Part shown: in pieces, positions 29,762-38,874 of the stretch
How the letters are laid out: each line of letters starts with the position of its first letter
How positions within the stretch are numbered: the stretch's first letter is position 1
From: Neisseria dumasiana
GTDB lineage: Bacteria > Pseudomonadota > Gammaproteobacteria > Burkholderiales > Neisseriaceae
DNA: 64,000 nucleotides
Assembly (NCBI RefSeq): GCF_022870885.1
Contig: NZ_CP091509.1
Span: forward strand, 2,542,001-2,606,000
Direction: 5' to 3'
The notes under the pieces: model-generated
Database searches by the model: none
What the model saw: the letters and a program-made list of their open reading frames with translations, nothing else
What the model was told of the DNA's origin: nothing
Translations under genes and position numbers: made by a program

Positions 29762-31807
29762 TTAAGCCGCTTTCGGCTTGTCGTCTGTCGAAGTGTTTTT
29801 CAGGATTTCCGACACGATGGACATTCTGCCTGCGCCCCAATTTTGGATTATCACCGGCACCACTTCGGCCACAAACTCCGGCTTGCTGTCCGGCGGAATC
29901 AGTGCCGTAATCAGCGCACGGGCAATCTCTTCGTTGTTGGCTGCTTCCTCCCACTTGAAGCTCGCCATATCTTCAGGGGAAACATAATCCGGTGTTATCA
30001 CTTTCGGCGGTTGTTTCTTGGTAATGGTAACTTCTAAAACGGGAACATCCGGCACAGGCCAGTTAGCCCGTTCGCTAAAAATGGGGTCTTCGTGATAAAC
30101 GATTCTGTCTGCAAAAATGGCATTCACGCCTTCCATTGTGATGATGCAGTTAGTGTTCGACATCGTTTTAAGCTCATCAGGATTCATTACCGCCCGCTTT
30201 TGATCACTGATGTTGCTGCCGGTGCTACTGCTGTTTTTGCCTCTCGAACGGGAAGATGATTTCGCCTTATAGGTGTAATAGCCTATCAGCTTACTTAACT
30301 CTTCAGCATCTTGTTGCTCCCGGGGGGCAAAAACGATACGGGCTGCGAATGTGGAAAAGAACGTTTGACTTGCAGCTTTGCCATAGACGTTCTCAACTTG
30401 CGAAGGAGCCTGAAAAACGGGAACGGGACGGATACCGTAACCGGCCAAATATGCAATACCTTCTTCAATCGCACGAATGCGGCCAAGAGCCGTAAATTCA
30501 TCCAACATCAGCAAACATTGGTATTTCAAATCTTTGTTGTCTTTCGGCAACCCCTGCCGGACATTCACATCGACAAGCTGGCTGAAAAATAGATTGAGAA
30601 GTGTACCGTACACTTTCAATTCTTCCGGCGATACCCCCAAATAAATCGTCATCAATTTACGGCGGACATCATCCAGGTAAAAATCATCACCGCCGGTGGC
30701 CGCCTCAACCGCCGGATCCAAAAAAATCGCCAGCGGCGCGGTCATGGTGGACAAAACATCACCGCTGGTTTTGGCATTTGCGTTGGCAAAGCCCAATAAC
30801 AGGGTTTTGCAGTTGTTGCTGAGTTGAGTTGTATCCGGTTGTGCCGCCCGCAATTCAAACTCTGCCCGTATCCACTCTTGCAGGGTCTTGCCGTCTGTTG
30901 GGGTGGTGAGGCGGAACAGGTTGGCCATCGTGGTTTTGTTTTCCAGCTGGCTTAAATCCCGCTCCTGTTCGGTCTCGATCATATAAAGCAACAGGCCAAC
31001 GAAAAGTTTTTGCGCCTCTTGTTGGAAAAACTTTGCGCTACCGCGGTCTTCCGTTGGCAACGGGTAAAATACAGCTGCTACCGCCAGCGCATCCTTGTAG
31101 GTATTAATCGGGTTTCGCCGCACATAAGTCAGCGGGTTCCAACGGTGACTGATAAGGGGTGCACTTTGATCGCGGTCGTGATACGGCATGGTGCCCGAAG
31201 GATTGAAAAAATAGACTTTGTGTCCGTGGGCCGCTCGGAACCCAGCCGTAATGAAGAAATTCTCTTTTTTAACGTCATTGACCACCATGCTTCCGTTGTA
31301 ATGCAGACAATTGGGGATAACAAAGCCCACACCCTTACCGCTACGCGGACGTGCGGCCAAATATACAGGGCTGTCGGACGGCCAACGCAGATATTCACCG
31401 TTAAACTTTCCCATGATTAAATCAGGATACTTATCGGGCTTGGGCTTTAACCAAAACAGTAACGGTTTTTTCTCCAACAAACCGGCCTTTATTATTTCAC
31501 TAGGCTTGGCAAAGCGCGCCGAGCCGTGCAGTTCTTTTTTCGGACGGGAAAACAACGCTGTCAGAAACAATACCACAACGAAAACCGGCAATAAGGCAGC
31601 AACAACGCTGGAGACGTGCAGCCGCCAAACCATGCCTTTAGGCAACTGTTCTATATGCTGCCAATATTTGATAAGCAGAGATACCGACGGTTCGGTTTTT
31701 AATCCTAACCATTGTGTGTAAAGCATAGCTCCGACATACAAACCGCCACAGACGGCTACGGCCATCAACAGACAGAATACAAAAGCCGCTACCAAATATT
31801 TCTTCAT
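29762..31807 (-). CDS. virD4: VirD4-type T4SS coupling ATPase
   Basis: The protein is 681 aa from the ATG at 31805-31807 (GGAG 8 nt upstream). Two N-terminal membrane segments (about residues 5-28 and 50-78) precede the Walker A region AARPRSGKGVGFVIPN and Walker B CLLMLDEFTALG. It brings the relaxase-bound strand and protein substrates to the VirB channel. It is the probable receptor for the shared C-terminal tails found on four ICE proteins. Downstream of SSB, in the virB strand order. Confidence 0.95.
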   Translation of the reverse strand: MKKYLVAAFVFCLLMAVAVCGGLYVGAMLYTQWLGLKTEPSVSLLIKYWQHIEQLPKGMVWRLHVSSVVAALLPVFVVVLFLTALFSRPKKELHGSARFAKPSEIIKAGLLEKKPLLFWLKPKPDKYPDLIMGKFNGEYLRWPSDSPVYLAARPRSGKGVGFVIPNCLHYNGSMVVNDVKKENFFITAGFRAAHGHKVYFFNPSGTMPYHDRDQSAPLISHRWNPLTYVRRNPINTYKDALAVAAVFYPLPTEDRGSAKFFQQEAQKLFVGLLLYMIETEQERDLSQLENKTTMANLFRLTTPTDGKTLQEWIRAEFELRAAQPDTTQLSNNCKTLLLGFANANAKTSGDVLSTMTAPLAIFLDPAVEAATGGDDFYLDDVRRKLMTIYLGVSPEELKVYGTLLNLFFSQLVDVNVRQGLPKDNKDLKYQCLLMLDEFTALGRIRAIEEGIAYLAGYGIRPVPVFQAPSQVENVYGKAASQTFFSTFAARIVFAPREQQDAEELSKLIGYYTYKAKSSSRSRGKNSSSTGSNISDQKRAVMNPDELKTMSNTNCIITMEGVNAIFADRIVYHEDPIFSERANWPVPDVPVLEVTITKKQPPKVITPDYVSPEDMASFKWEEAANNEEIARALITALIPPDSKPEFVAEVVPVIIQNWGAGRMSIVSEILKNTSTDDKPKAA

Positions 31808-31826
31808 ATTGGAACTCCAAAGCAAA

Positions 31827-31850
31827 GGCCGTCTGAAATTTCAGACGGCC
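31827..31850 (-). terminator. Inverted DUS pair before virD4
   Basis: GGCCGTCTGAAATTTCAGACGGCC reads the same on both strands (24 bp, perfect). It lies between the SSB stop and the virD4 ribosome site. Confidence 0.8.
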
Positions 31851-31867
31851 TGAAAAACAAGCTCAGA

Positions 31868-32263
31868 TTACATCATGTTGTATAAACTGCCATCCTGCGG
31901 AATATCATTACCGGATGGTGTATGACGGTTGGCTGTATGGATTATCTGCATTTCGTTGGCAATTACTTCAGTTACGCTTCGATCGTTACCGCTTTGATCC
32001 TTATATTGGCGCGTCCGCAATTTGCCATACACTTGTATGCAGTCGCCTTTTTTCATGTACCGACAGACGACCTCAGCGTGCCGACCGTATAGCAAGACAG
32101 GGCACCACTCAACATGCTCTTTAAGCTCCTTCGTTTTTTTGTCTGTCCATTTTTCGGCAACGGCCACAGTGATTTTAGTCGTCGGCGTACCGTCGGGCAT
32201 GTAACGTAACTCCGGGTCTTTGGCCAAGTTGCCCATGACTTCGATTTTGTTGATATACGGCAT
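31868..32263 (-). CDS. ssb: Single-stranded DNA-binding protein
   Basis: This 131-aa OB-fold protein starts MPYINKIEVMGNLAKDPELRYMPDG and contains KEHVEWCPVLLYGRHAEVVCRYMKKGD, typical of SSB. It is shorter than chromosomal SSB and its end (GSLYNMM) lacks the acidic DDDIPF tip, as in some plasmid versions. It would coat the incoming strand. GGGGGGAG precedes the ATG closely. Confidence 0.93.
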   Translation of the reverse strand: MPYINKIEVMGNLAKDPELRYMPDGTPTTKITVAVAEKWTDKKTKELKEHVEWCPVLLYGRHAEVVCRYMKKGDCIQVYGKLRTRQYKDQSGNDRSVTEVIANEMQIIHTANRHTPSGNDIPQDGSLYNMM

Positions 32264-32281
32264 ACTCCCCCCTTTTTTGAC

Positions 32282-32611
32282 TTATTTATCTGTTTCAAAA
32301 GTGTTAAGAACAGTATGCGTTCCACCGGTTTTACCGCTCCCCGGGGAGCCTAATACCATATAGGATGTTTGCGGCCAGCAAACAGGGACAATCGATTCGA
32401 TATCGATTATTTCGTTTTCCTCGTGATACTGTTTTTTAAGCTCAGGTAGGATAGATTTATTTAAATCCTCCCAAACCTGAATGGGGGGAGATTCCAATAT
32501 GAGTGATATAACACGAATCTTATTACTCATATCTGCATAATCCCCCCCTGTTGATCTGTAAACAGATGCGCGGACAAAGTAACTGAATTTTTCTGAAACA
32601 GATGAAGTCAT
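32282..32611 (-). CDS. Hypothetical protein, paralog of 32660-32986
   Basis: The protein is 109 aa from the ATG at 32609-32611 (AAAGG upstream). KFSYFVRASVYRSTGGDYAD and NKIRVISLILE align with KLWYVCGTVYGFGEDGLAD and KEIRAVSRIFE of the upstream gene. Soluble, no known domain. The pair lies between virB11 and ssb. Confidence 0.65.
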   Translation of the reverse strand: MTSSVSEKFSYFVRASVYRSTGGDYADMSNKIRVISLILESPPIQVWEDLNKSILPELKKQYHEENEIIDIESIVPVCWPQTSYMVLGSPGSGKTGGTHTVLNTFETDK

Positions 32612-32659
32612 TGGTAAACCTTTCTTTTTTAATCGCAAAAAAAGCAGCAACAACCATGT

Positions 32660-32986
32660 TCAATAACAACGTATATATTGATGAATAATTTCGCAGTCAT
32701 TTTGATTATCACTGGCTTCCGTATTCAGGACATCTGAAGAGTTTCGTATGCGGGAAAGCATAGACAATTCTTGAATAACCAATTCCTCAGTTTCTTGGTT
32801 AAATTGTTTTGAAAATAAGGCAAATATGTAATAAAAAATATCTACATAATTGTCTCCCATTTCATACTCGAAAATCCGACTTACGGCCCGAATTTCTTTG
32901 TTTAAATCTGCCAAACCATCTTCCCCAAAGCCGTAAACCGTACCGCACACATACCAAAGTTTTTTCCCATTAACCGGCAATGTCAC
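32660..32986 (-). CDS. Hypothetical protein, paralog of 32282-32611
   Basis: This 108-aa protein starts at a GTG with AAAGG upstream. It begins MTLPVNGKKLWYVCGTVYGFG. The N-terminal half is homologous to the next gene; the C-terminal half (FALFSKQFNQETEELVIQEL) is not. Tandem duplication with divergence is likely. Function unknown. Confidence 0.62.
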   Translation of the reverse strand: MTLPVNGKKLWYVCGTVYGFGEDGLADLNKEIRAVSRIFEYEMGDNYVDIFYYIFALFSKQFNQETEELVIQELSMLSRIRNSSDVLNTEASDNQNDCEIIHQYIRCY

Positions 32987-33024
32987 TGAAATACCTTTCT
33001 TCTCAACCTACAAAAAAACAGCCG

Positions 33025-34119
33025 TCACAGACGGCCGCTCATGGCATAGAATTTTTCAACCGGATCGAAATACAACTCGGTCATGCGGGTTTTTTCAAAG
33101 TAGCAAATAACATCAATAGTGGCTCGCACGGTATTCAATATATAAGAATGATCCATATTTTGACCTGCCGGGGATTCCATCGCCAACTGCGCGATACGAT
33201 AATGAACCGAGCGGGCATCGTTGGCATGGACGGAAGTTAATCCGCCCGGGTGTCCGGTATTGAGAGCGGCCAAGTAATCCCATGCTTCATCGCCGCGAAG
33301 CTCTGTCAAAAATATACGGTCAGGTTTCAGCCGCATACAGGCAGCCACAATCATTTTGGCCGAAATGTGTTCTTTATAGAAAAGATGGGCATGGTTAGGA
33401 TGGTTGGGAAGACTTAATTCGTGCGTATCTTCAATGGTAATCAAACGCTCGTTTTCGGGAATTAAGTCGGCAAGGGCTTTAGTAAACGTGGTTTTACCGG
33501 AACCCGTGCCGCCAACCATGCAGATATTTAACTTACGGGCAATCGCTATTTTAAAAAACTCGACCAAATTCCCATTGGCTTTGTGTTCCAACATCTTATA
33601 CTGCCAGTCAGCCAACTTTACATCGTGCGGCAACTTCATCTTGTCGCAAACATCACGGACATAACGGCTGTCAATTTCAATTTCGGATGCCATACGACGT
33701 TCAGGTACACCGTGAGATGATACATCGTTAAAGTCTTTCAGACGGCCTGTATTGATATAGTCATCCAAGCTGAAACGGTTGTTCGATGGTTTACGGAAGG
33801 CGAACACCATTGTTCCGTCTTCGCAGGAAGGCGGCATCATGATGTGACCACGTTCGCCATCAGGTAAGGTAACGGAATGAATGGGAGATTCGTGGGAGAT
33901 ATATTTTTTGTTATAAGTACACAAAGTGTTCGCCAACTTTTCCAATGTATGGAAAGTCAAATCCTCTCTTTCTAATCGGCGGCGGCCATCGGCACCTTCC
34001 AAAAATACTTCGCCCGGCCGGTTGATAAATACTTCCGTTATTCCCGGCATATTGAGATATTCAGTCAGTCGTAACTTTTCCAATAAATTTCGGGATGATA
34101 CTGAATTGTCGTGAGCCAT
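33025..34119 (-). CDS. virB11: VirB11-type T4SS ATPase
   Basis: This 364-aa traffic ATPase has Walker A GGTGSGKTTF (about residue 203), the Asp box LITIEDTHELSLPNHPNH, Walker B LKPDRIFLTELRG and the His box GHPGGLTSVHAND. The N-terminal domain (1-170) forms the hexamer ring. It powers pilus assembly and substrate passage with VirB4 and VirD4. Separated from virB10 by a terminator-like hairpin. Confidence 0.97.
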   Translation of the reverse strand: MAHDNSVSSRNLLEKLRLTEYLNMPGITEVFINRPGEVFLEGADGRRRLEREDLTFHTLEKLANTLCTYNKKYISHESPIHSVTLPDGERGHIMMPPSCEDGTMVFAFRKPSNNRFSLDDYINTGRLKDFNDVSSHGVPERRMASEIEIDSRYVRDVCDKMKLPHDVKLADWQYKMLEHKANGNLVEFFKIAIARKLNICMVGGTGSGKTTFTKALADLIPENERLITIEDTHELSLPNHPNHAHLFYKEHISAKMIVAACMRLKPDRIFLTELRGDEAWDYLAALNTGHPGGLTSVHANDARSVHYRIAQLAMESPAGQNMDHSYILNTVRATIDVICYFEKTRMTELYFDPVEKFYAMSGRL

Positions 34120-34157
34120 ATCTTTCTCTCAAAATACTTATTGTGGATACCTCAAAA

Positions 34158-34184
34158 AAGCCGTTCCCATATAGGAAACGGCTT
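34158..34184 (-). terminator. Hairpin between virB10 and virB11
   Basis: AAGCCGTT (34158-34165) pairs with AACGGCTT (34177-34184) and T residues follow on the minus strand. It looks like an intrinsic terminator inside the virB operon. Confidence 0.78.
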
Positions 34185-34188
34185 ACGG

Positions 34189-35397
34189 TCAGTAGGTATC
34201 GGGAACGGTAATATTTTCATATACCCCTGAAAAATCGACATCGCGGGCAGCAAAAATCATGATTTCCGTGCCTTGATTGACATAACCTGTCGGCGGAATA
34301 TTAATGCTGTTTTTCAATATCTCGGTTGCCAAGTCCTGAGCGGATTCTGTTGTGCTTTCAAAACTCACATCGGTTCCCTTGCTGCTACGGCGGTTTCCTG
34401 CGACAGCCACAACATTTTGTATCATGCTGATCATGACCGCACCGCCGATTCTGCGCCAAAAATGGTGTTTGACTTTAGCCGGATGGCCTGACGCACCAAG
34501 CGCATCACCGCCGGGGCTGTCTATCGCCACACGGATACCTTCAGGTGTTTCAAGGGTGTTCCACAAAACAAACACCCGTGCCTGACCCTGTGTCAATGCG
34601 GAAGTTTGCTCTCCGATGACGGTTGAACCGCGCTCGACCAAAAGTGTTTTGCCGTTCGCAGAATATACGTCTTTGGTTACTTGGCAGCGGGTTAAGCCGG
34701 GATGAGTGGTGACGATTTTGCTTGTGGTAACGCAAGGAATGCCTGTGCCTCTACCCAATACATACGTTAAATCGCCACGGTTTTCTGCTAAAGCCGTCTG
34801 ATATGCTCCGGGGCGCAATTTGGCTGTTAAGGCGTTATCTGAAGGGGAAGAGATGCTACCGGTAGAAAGATTCCCATCCATGCTACCTCTTTCCCCAATT
34901 GACGCAATTTGGCCGGCTGCATTGCTGCCGGAATTGCCTAGCCCTTGTGGAGACAAGTCCGAATCCAAACGTTCGTCGGGCGGCGGCGGAACCTGAGCCG
35001 GAATTGGGGGTTCATTGATAGTTACCTTGTCGGATACAGAAGAAGCAGCTTCAACTTTTTCTTCTTCCGCAGGTTCGGAAGCGGTAGTTTCGGGCTTTTG
35101 CGTCATTTCCAAGATTTCTTCCTGTTCAGATGCAAAGCTTTTGCTACCGGCTTTATTATTGACAGTTTCTTCCTCTTTTTTTACCGGTGCTTCGTCAGAA
35201 CCGCCGGCAAACATCATCAAGCCGCCAACAGCCAAGCCTGCAACCATCAAGCCTATAAGGAACAGCACAACACCCAGCATACTGTTCTTTTTTTTCGTAT
35301 TGAGGTTTGTAGGGATACCGCGTTCGATAGTGTTATCACCGATGCGCTCTTGCAGGGTCTGACGGTCTTCTTCGGAAGGAATATGATTACGGCTCAT
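34189..35397 (-). CDS. virB10: VirB10-type T4SS scaffold protein
   Basis: This 402-aa protein has an N-terminal cytoplasmic part, a membrane segment (MLGVVLFLIGLMVAGLAVGGLMMF, about residues 40-63), then a long Pro/Glu linker with PPIPAQVPPPPDERLDS. The C-terminal TrbI-type domain starts about residue 200 (LRPGAYQTALAENRGDLTYVLG, IPCVTTSKIVTTHPG, and the antenna region near GGAVMISMIQ). It spans both membranes and gates the channel. Its ATG overlaps the virB9 stop. Confidence 0.96.
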   Translation of the reverse strand: MSRNHIPSEEDRQTLQERIGDNTIERGIPTNLNTKKKNSMLGVVLFLIGLMVAGLAVGGLMMFAGGSDEAPVKKEEETVNNKAGSKSFASEQEEILEMTQKPETTASEPAEEEKVEAASSVSDKVTINEPPIPAQVPPPPDERLDSDLSPQGLGNSGSNAAGQIASIGERGSMDGNLSTGSISSPSDNALTAKLRPGAYQTALAENRGDLTYVLGRGTGIPCVTTSKIVTTHPGLTRCQVTKDVYSANGKTLLVERGSTVIGEQTSALTQGQARVFVLWNTLETPEGIRVAIDSPGGDALGASGHPAKVKHHFWRRIGGAVMISMIQNVVAVAGNRRSSKGTDVSFESTTESAQDLATEILKNSINIPPTGYVNQGTEIMIFAARDVDFSGVYENITVPDTY

Positions 35398-36233
35398 TTC
35401 TTCTCCTTTTTCATGCGTACAGTGCGACTTTGGGTCGTACCGGTAATGTTGAATTTACCTTTGGGGTTGTAACTGCGGTTTTCGATGCCGAGAACCGATT
35501 TACCCAAACGCAGTACAAAATGCTTGGCTGTTTCATGTACAACCAAAGTATCACCTTCAACGTGGCTGTTGACGGCAGCTTCCGTACCGTCGGCTTTAAC
35601 ACGGAATACCGCAGGCAGGTCTTTTGCATTATCGAAACGGAAGTAGGTAAAGCGTCCGTTGTCGTAAATTTCCGTTGGTGCCAACGATTTTTTACCCCGC
35701 CCCCAATAGTCAAGGTTGTATCCTTTACGAACGGGATTGCGTGCTTCCTCCATACGAAGTACGGCTTCCGCGTTGGCGTATTTAGCCATCTCGGCCTGCT
35801 GTCGTTTGCGCGCTTCTTTCGGATAGCGGAATTCGAGTACATAGGTTGGCGGGTGGTTTTGATTGGACATTTTCAAATCGAGCGAATAGCGGCGGTTTTT
35901 ATTGGAAACCATCAGCAGATTGGTTGCCGGTTGCGGCTTCGTCGGCTTGAAAAAAATATTGTTGCCACGGACAGAAAAACCCCATGCCTTACCGTAGCCG
36001 GTCACCAAACCTTCATTGACAGGATTAGCCACATCAACCGTTTCACCTTCTTCCAGCTGAAGCAGTGAGGCATAACCAACTTTTGCTCTAACGACAACCA
36101 CATCGTAGGGATTGTGATTGACATGCTGAATCCTTGTATCGAAAGAGGAATGTTTGGGATTGACTGCGGCCGTGGCCGTCTGAAACGAAAAACCGGCCAT
36201 CAGGCCGGTTATCAACAAGGTAGGTTTTATCAT
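35394..36233 (-). CDS. virB9: VirB9-type T4SS outer-membrane core protein
   Basis: This 279-aa exported protein has a signal peptide (MIKPTLLITGLMAGFSFQTATA). It contains KVGYASLLQLEEGETVDV and YNLDYWGRGKKSLAPTEIYDNGRFTYFRF, the CagX/VirB9 pattern of an N-terminal and a C-terminal beta domain. With VirB7 and VirB10 it forms the outer core complex. Overlaps of 4 bp link it to virB8 and virB10. Confidence 0.96.
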   Translation of the reverse strand: MIKPTLLITGLMAGFSFQTATAAVNPKHSSFDTRIQHVNHNPYDVVVVRAKVGYASLLQLEEGETVDVANPVNEGLVTGYGKAWGFSVRGNNIFFKPTKPQPATNLLMVSNKNRRYSLDLKMSNQNHPPTYVLEFRYPKEARKRQQAEMAKYANAEAVLRMEEARNPVRKGYNLDYWGRGKKSLAPTEIYDNGRFTYFRFDNAKDLPAVFRVKADGTEAAVNSHVEGDTLVVHETAKHFVLRLGKSVLGIENRSYNPKGKFNITGTTQSRTVRMKKEKK

Positions 36234-36973
36234 GGTGCAACCTCTTCAGTGACGTTGTAACTCAACACCTGAAAGCCCAGCGGATTTATCAGGCGGTCGG
36301 CTTCACTCATCGGTGTTGACTTGAATTCAAATGCCATTGTGGCAATCATCTTTTGCGGAGGTGCAGATTTGGTATCCGCATCCGCCCCTACCGGTATGGT
36401 TCTCTTTTCAAAACGAACTTGAGCCATATCACCTACAAACGAGATATTGGTTACTTTTACCGTTGTTTTAAAATGGTTTTTCAACATCTTATGCGGCGCG
36501 GCAGCATGGTTGTAGATGTTTCTGAACTCAGTCTGTATCGCGGGAGAACTAAGCAGATTGGTTGCATCATAAGTGGCCTGAATCGTGTTCCAGTCGTATG
36601 CTTCACGATAACGGACATATTGCGAAAGCCAATAACGGTTAGTTACTTCGTCATATTTCATTTCTTTATTTTTTATCGTGGTCATGATATCCACCGCTCC
36701 GGTAGTATCATTGACGCGGGCAACATAAGGCACGGCTTCCTTTAATGGTGTCAGCCCCATAACGGCAGCAACTGCTAAACCGACAATGACAAGGCTGCCG
36801 ATACCTACCCGTTTCCAAGTGCGTGCATTCTTCTGAGCTTCGTCAACGAGAGATTTTTCAAAACCTAAAGCCATGTTGATCATTTGGTTCACTTCTTTAT
36901 GAACGCTTTTTTTCTGCTCTTTTTGCAATTGCTCGGGTGTTTGAGGTTGTTTATTGGATTTGCGTTTGAACAT
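36230..36973 (-). CDS. virB8: VirB8-type T4SS assembly protein
   Basis: The 247-aa protein has one membrane segment (about residues 51-70, RVGIGSLVIVGLAVAAVMGL) after a basic N-terminus, then the periplasmic VirB8 domain with YVRYREAYDWNTIQATYDAT and the end EVAP. It nucleates channel assembly. Its start overlaps the VirB7-like stop by one base. Confidence 0.96.
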   Translation of the reverse strand: MFKRKSNKQPQTPEQLQKEQKKSVHKEVNQMINMALGFEKSLVDEAQKNARTWKRVGIGSLVIVGLAVAAVMGLTPLKEAVPYVARVNDTTGAVDIMTTIKNKEMKYDEVTNRYWLSQYVRYREAYDWNTIQATYDATNLLSSPAIQTEFRNIYNHAAAPHKMLKNHFKTTVKVTNISFVGDMAQVRFEKRTIPVGADADTKSAPPQKMIATMAFEFKSTPMSEADRLINPLGFQVLSYNVTEEVAP

Positions 36974-37092
36974 TATTTCATCCCGTTCTGTTGAGCGTTA
37001 ATCGGAAAAGCCTGTCCGTAAGGCTGTTTGGGTGATGATGAACAGGCCGAGAGAATGGCAGCCAAAACTGCCAGTAATATAACTTTCTTCAT
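36973..37092 (-). CDS. virB7: VirB7-like lipoprotein
   Basis: This 39-aa protein starts MKKVILLAVLAAILSACSSS; lipobox LSAC gives a lipidated Cys at residue 17. The short mature part (PKQPYGQAFPINAQQNGMK) and position directly before virB8 match VirB7. ACAAGGA precedes the ATG. It stabilises VirB9 at the outer membrane. Confidence 0.88.
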   Translation of the reverse strand: MKKVILLAVLAAILSACSSSPKQPYGQAFPINAQQNGMK

Positions 37093-37117
37093 AGCGGTAT
37101 TCCTTGTCGGTAAACAT

Positions 37118-37147
37118 AAAGCCCGACAAGATATCTTGTCGGGCTTT
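37118..37147. terminator. Perfect 30-bp palindrome upstream of virB7
   Basis: AAAGCCCGACAAGAT joins ATCTTGTCGGGCTTT with no loop. Followed by TTT on both sides, it may act as a terminator or as a protein-binding palindrome between the 54-aa gene and virB7. Confidence 0.72.
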
Positions 37148-37165
37148 AGCTGTTGTCGTCTAAAA

Positions 37166-37330
37166 TCAGTCGTCGTACCAATCACGGCGACGACCGGAAC
37201 AGGCCACTGCAAACAATGCAGCGGGAAAAATCAAAATCATCATAATTGCCGGAGCAATGTTACTATCCCGGTTGAAGTAGGCAACCAAAACCAGTGCCCA
37301 TACCACACCTATTCCTAACAGCATTTTCAT
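37166..37330 (-). CDS. Small two-helix membrane protein (54 aa)
   Basis: The minus strand encodes MKMLLGIGVVWALVLVAYFN, then a second hydrophobic stretch (APAIMMILIFPAALFAVAC), and ends GRRRDWYDD. AAAAGGAG stands 8 nt before the ATG, strong support for a real gene. Two membrane segments and a charged C-terminus are seen. The family is unknown. It lies between the 153-aa membrane protein and virB7, so it is probably part of the T4SS operon. Confidence 0.78.
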   Translation of the reverse strand: MKMLLGIGVVWALVLVAYFNRDSNIAPAIMMILIFPAALFAVACSGRRRDWYDD

Positions 37331-37350
37331 GATGGATTCTCCTTTTGGGC

Positions 37351-37812
37351 TTACCTTATATGCTCAAAAGCATAATTGTTTACTTCGGCACTCCAATCGC
37401 GTCCGTTGTACAGATTTCTAATGGTAACAGTTCTACCGTATCTGTCCAACAGGTAAACGGTGTAGCTATGGGCAGCCCATCCAAAGACGCTTTGCCCATA
37501 CTGTACTTGATCGAAGTTTTCCCACCGTATGCCGCGTATGCCTTTTGCCCAGGGCAGCAGGCCGCTGTAATACCATACTCCTGTTTCATCAACATAGGCG
37601 CGACAGCGGCTCAGTTGGAACATCACCCATCCGAAGCCGGACAAATACAGCAACGTCAACCCGTAAAATACACTCTGGGCGGCAACTTTTCCCAAAGCCA
37701 AGCCGAGTAGCCCCGATATAATCGAAAATGCCGATGAAACGACAAATAAATACAGCAGGACACCGATAGCAAAATATTGGATATACACTACCCAAGACAG
37801 ACGGGCGGTCAT
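37351..37812 (-). CDS. Hypothetical membrane protein in the virB cluster
   Basis: The 153-aa protein has two hydrophobic segments (about residues 10-36 and 44-66) and then a soluble beta-rich domain (RAYVDETGVWYYSGLLPWAKG... RYGRTVTIRNLYNGRDW) that resembles a bacterial PH-like domain. TAGGAG precedes the ATG. It is placed between virB6 and virB7. Not a known VirB component; surface exclusion or assembly support are possible. Confidence 0.7.
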   Translation of the reverse strand: MTARLSWVVYIQYFAIGVLLYLFVVSSAFSIISGLLGLALGKVAAQSVFYGLTLLYLSGFGWVMFQLSRCRAYVDETGVWYYSGLLPWAKGIRGIRWENFDQVQYGQSVFGWAAHSYTVYLLDRYGRTVTIRNLYNGRDWSAEVNNYAFEHIR

Positions 37813-37835
37813 ATTGTACTCCTACATGATTAAGG

Positions 37836-38816
37836 TTAAGAAGGCCGCTTGTTGAGCATAGGGGAGATACCGCCGCCGCTGCGCCGTGTAGAGGCAGCAG
37901 ACAACATAGCTCCACCGGCACGACCGGCCAAGCGGCCGACAGTACCCATGCCGCCTGCCAAAGAGTTCAAGTGTCGGGTTGCACCTGACAATATGGCTCC
38001 ACCGGTTAAAGCAGAAGCGATGCTTGGAATATTGAAAACAACCACTAGGAAAATAATGGTTTGCAATAAAAACAACGGCGGCAGCAATTCGGCAGCAGCA
38101 TAATCAGCCACCCCGCCACTGAGTGCCATATTGATTGCTTTATCAAATGCGGTCATTTGGACTTTAGCCAGCAAAACAAACATCGTGCAGGTGATGATAT
38201 GGTTCATACATTGTCCGATCCAATTGATTGCATATTGACGGGTGGCAGGAAAAAGCATGAACGCGAGAAAAAGCGGTCCGATCATCAAAACCAATGCCAG
38301 TGATATTTTTGCCACCATATAAAAGGCAAACGATAGTCCGACAACCAATGCACCACAAACAAGGATAATGGCACTTATCTTCACTGCTAAACCGAAATGC
38401 ACCCCCAAGTCATACCATTGATATTGTTCATGTAATTTAGAAATGCTATACAGCAAATCCATTAACAGTTTCCAACTGGCATCCAATGCGGAAGCATCAA
38501 CGGTATAACCGCCGGCAAAAATACCTGCAATTTCATCCGGTAAACCGTATGTAAGTACGGCCAGTTTCATGTACGCTGCCGGGGCAAAGGCAAGACTGAT
38601 AATAACCATCCAACCGCAACATTTTTTGATGAAATCAACCAGCGTGGTATCAAAACTTTGTCCGTAATAGTCCCATATCACCAACAGCACATACAGGGAG
38701 AAGCCTGAGAGAAACAACGGGGAAATCTGACTGATAAAGTCCCCGGTTTTATCAAGAAGATTCTGCCCCAAATCTGCGCCAAGCGTTTTTGCCACGTCTG
38801 CAAAAAAAGTAGACAT
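37836..38816 (-). CDS. virB6: VirB6-type T4SS inner-membrane protein
   Basis: The protein is 326 aa from the ATG at 38814-38816, with GGAG 7 nt upstream. It has at least five hydrophobic segments, most clearly in residues 28-52, 72-95, 145-205 and 240-275, and the TrbL/VirB6 pattern near residue 170 (MVAKISLALVLMIGPLFLAFML). The C-terminus is basic and Gly/Ser-rich. It forms the inner-membrane pore with VirB8 and VirB10. Confidence 0.94.
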   Translation of the reverse strand: MSTFFADVAKTLGADLGQNLLDKTGDFISQISPLFLSGFSLYVLLVIWDYYGQSFDTTLVDFIKKCCGWMVIISLAFAPAAYMKLAVLTYGLPDEIAGIFAGGYTVDASALDASWKLLMDLLYSISKLHEQYQWYDLGVHFGLAVKISAIILVCGALVVGLSFAFYMVAKISLALVLMIGPLFLAFMLFPATRQYAINWIGQCMNHIITCTMFVLLAKVQMTAFDKAINMALSGGVADYAAAELLPPLFLLQTIIFLVVVFNIPSIASALTGGAILSGATRHLNSLAGGMGTVGRLAGRAGGAMLSAASTRRSGGGISPMLNKRPS

Positions 38817-38832
38817 AAACGTCTCCAATTAA

Positions 38833-38858
38833 AAAGCCACCGTTTTACCGGTGGCTTT
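38833..38858 (-). terminator. Hairpin before virB6
   Basis: AAAGCCACCG (38833-38842) and CGGTGGCTTT (38849-38858) pair with a 6-nt loop and T-run on the minus strand, 17 nt upstream of the virB6 ATG. Confidence 0.82.
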
Positions 38859-38874
38859 ATATGGTTAATCGTGG

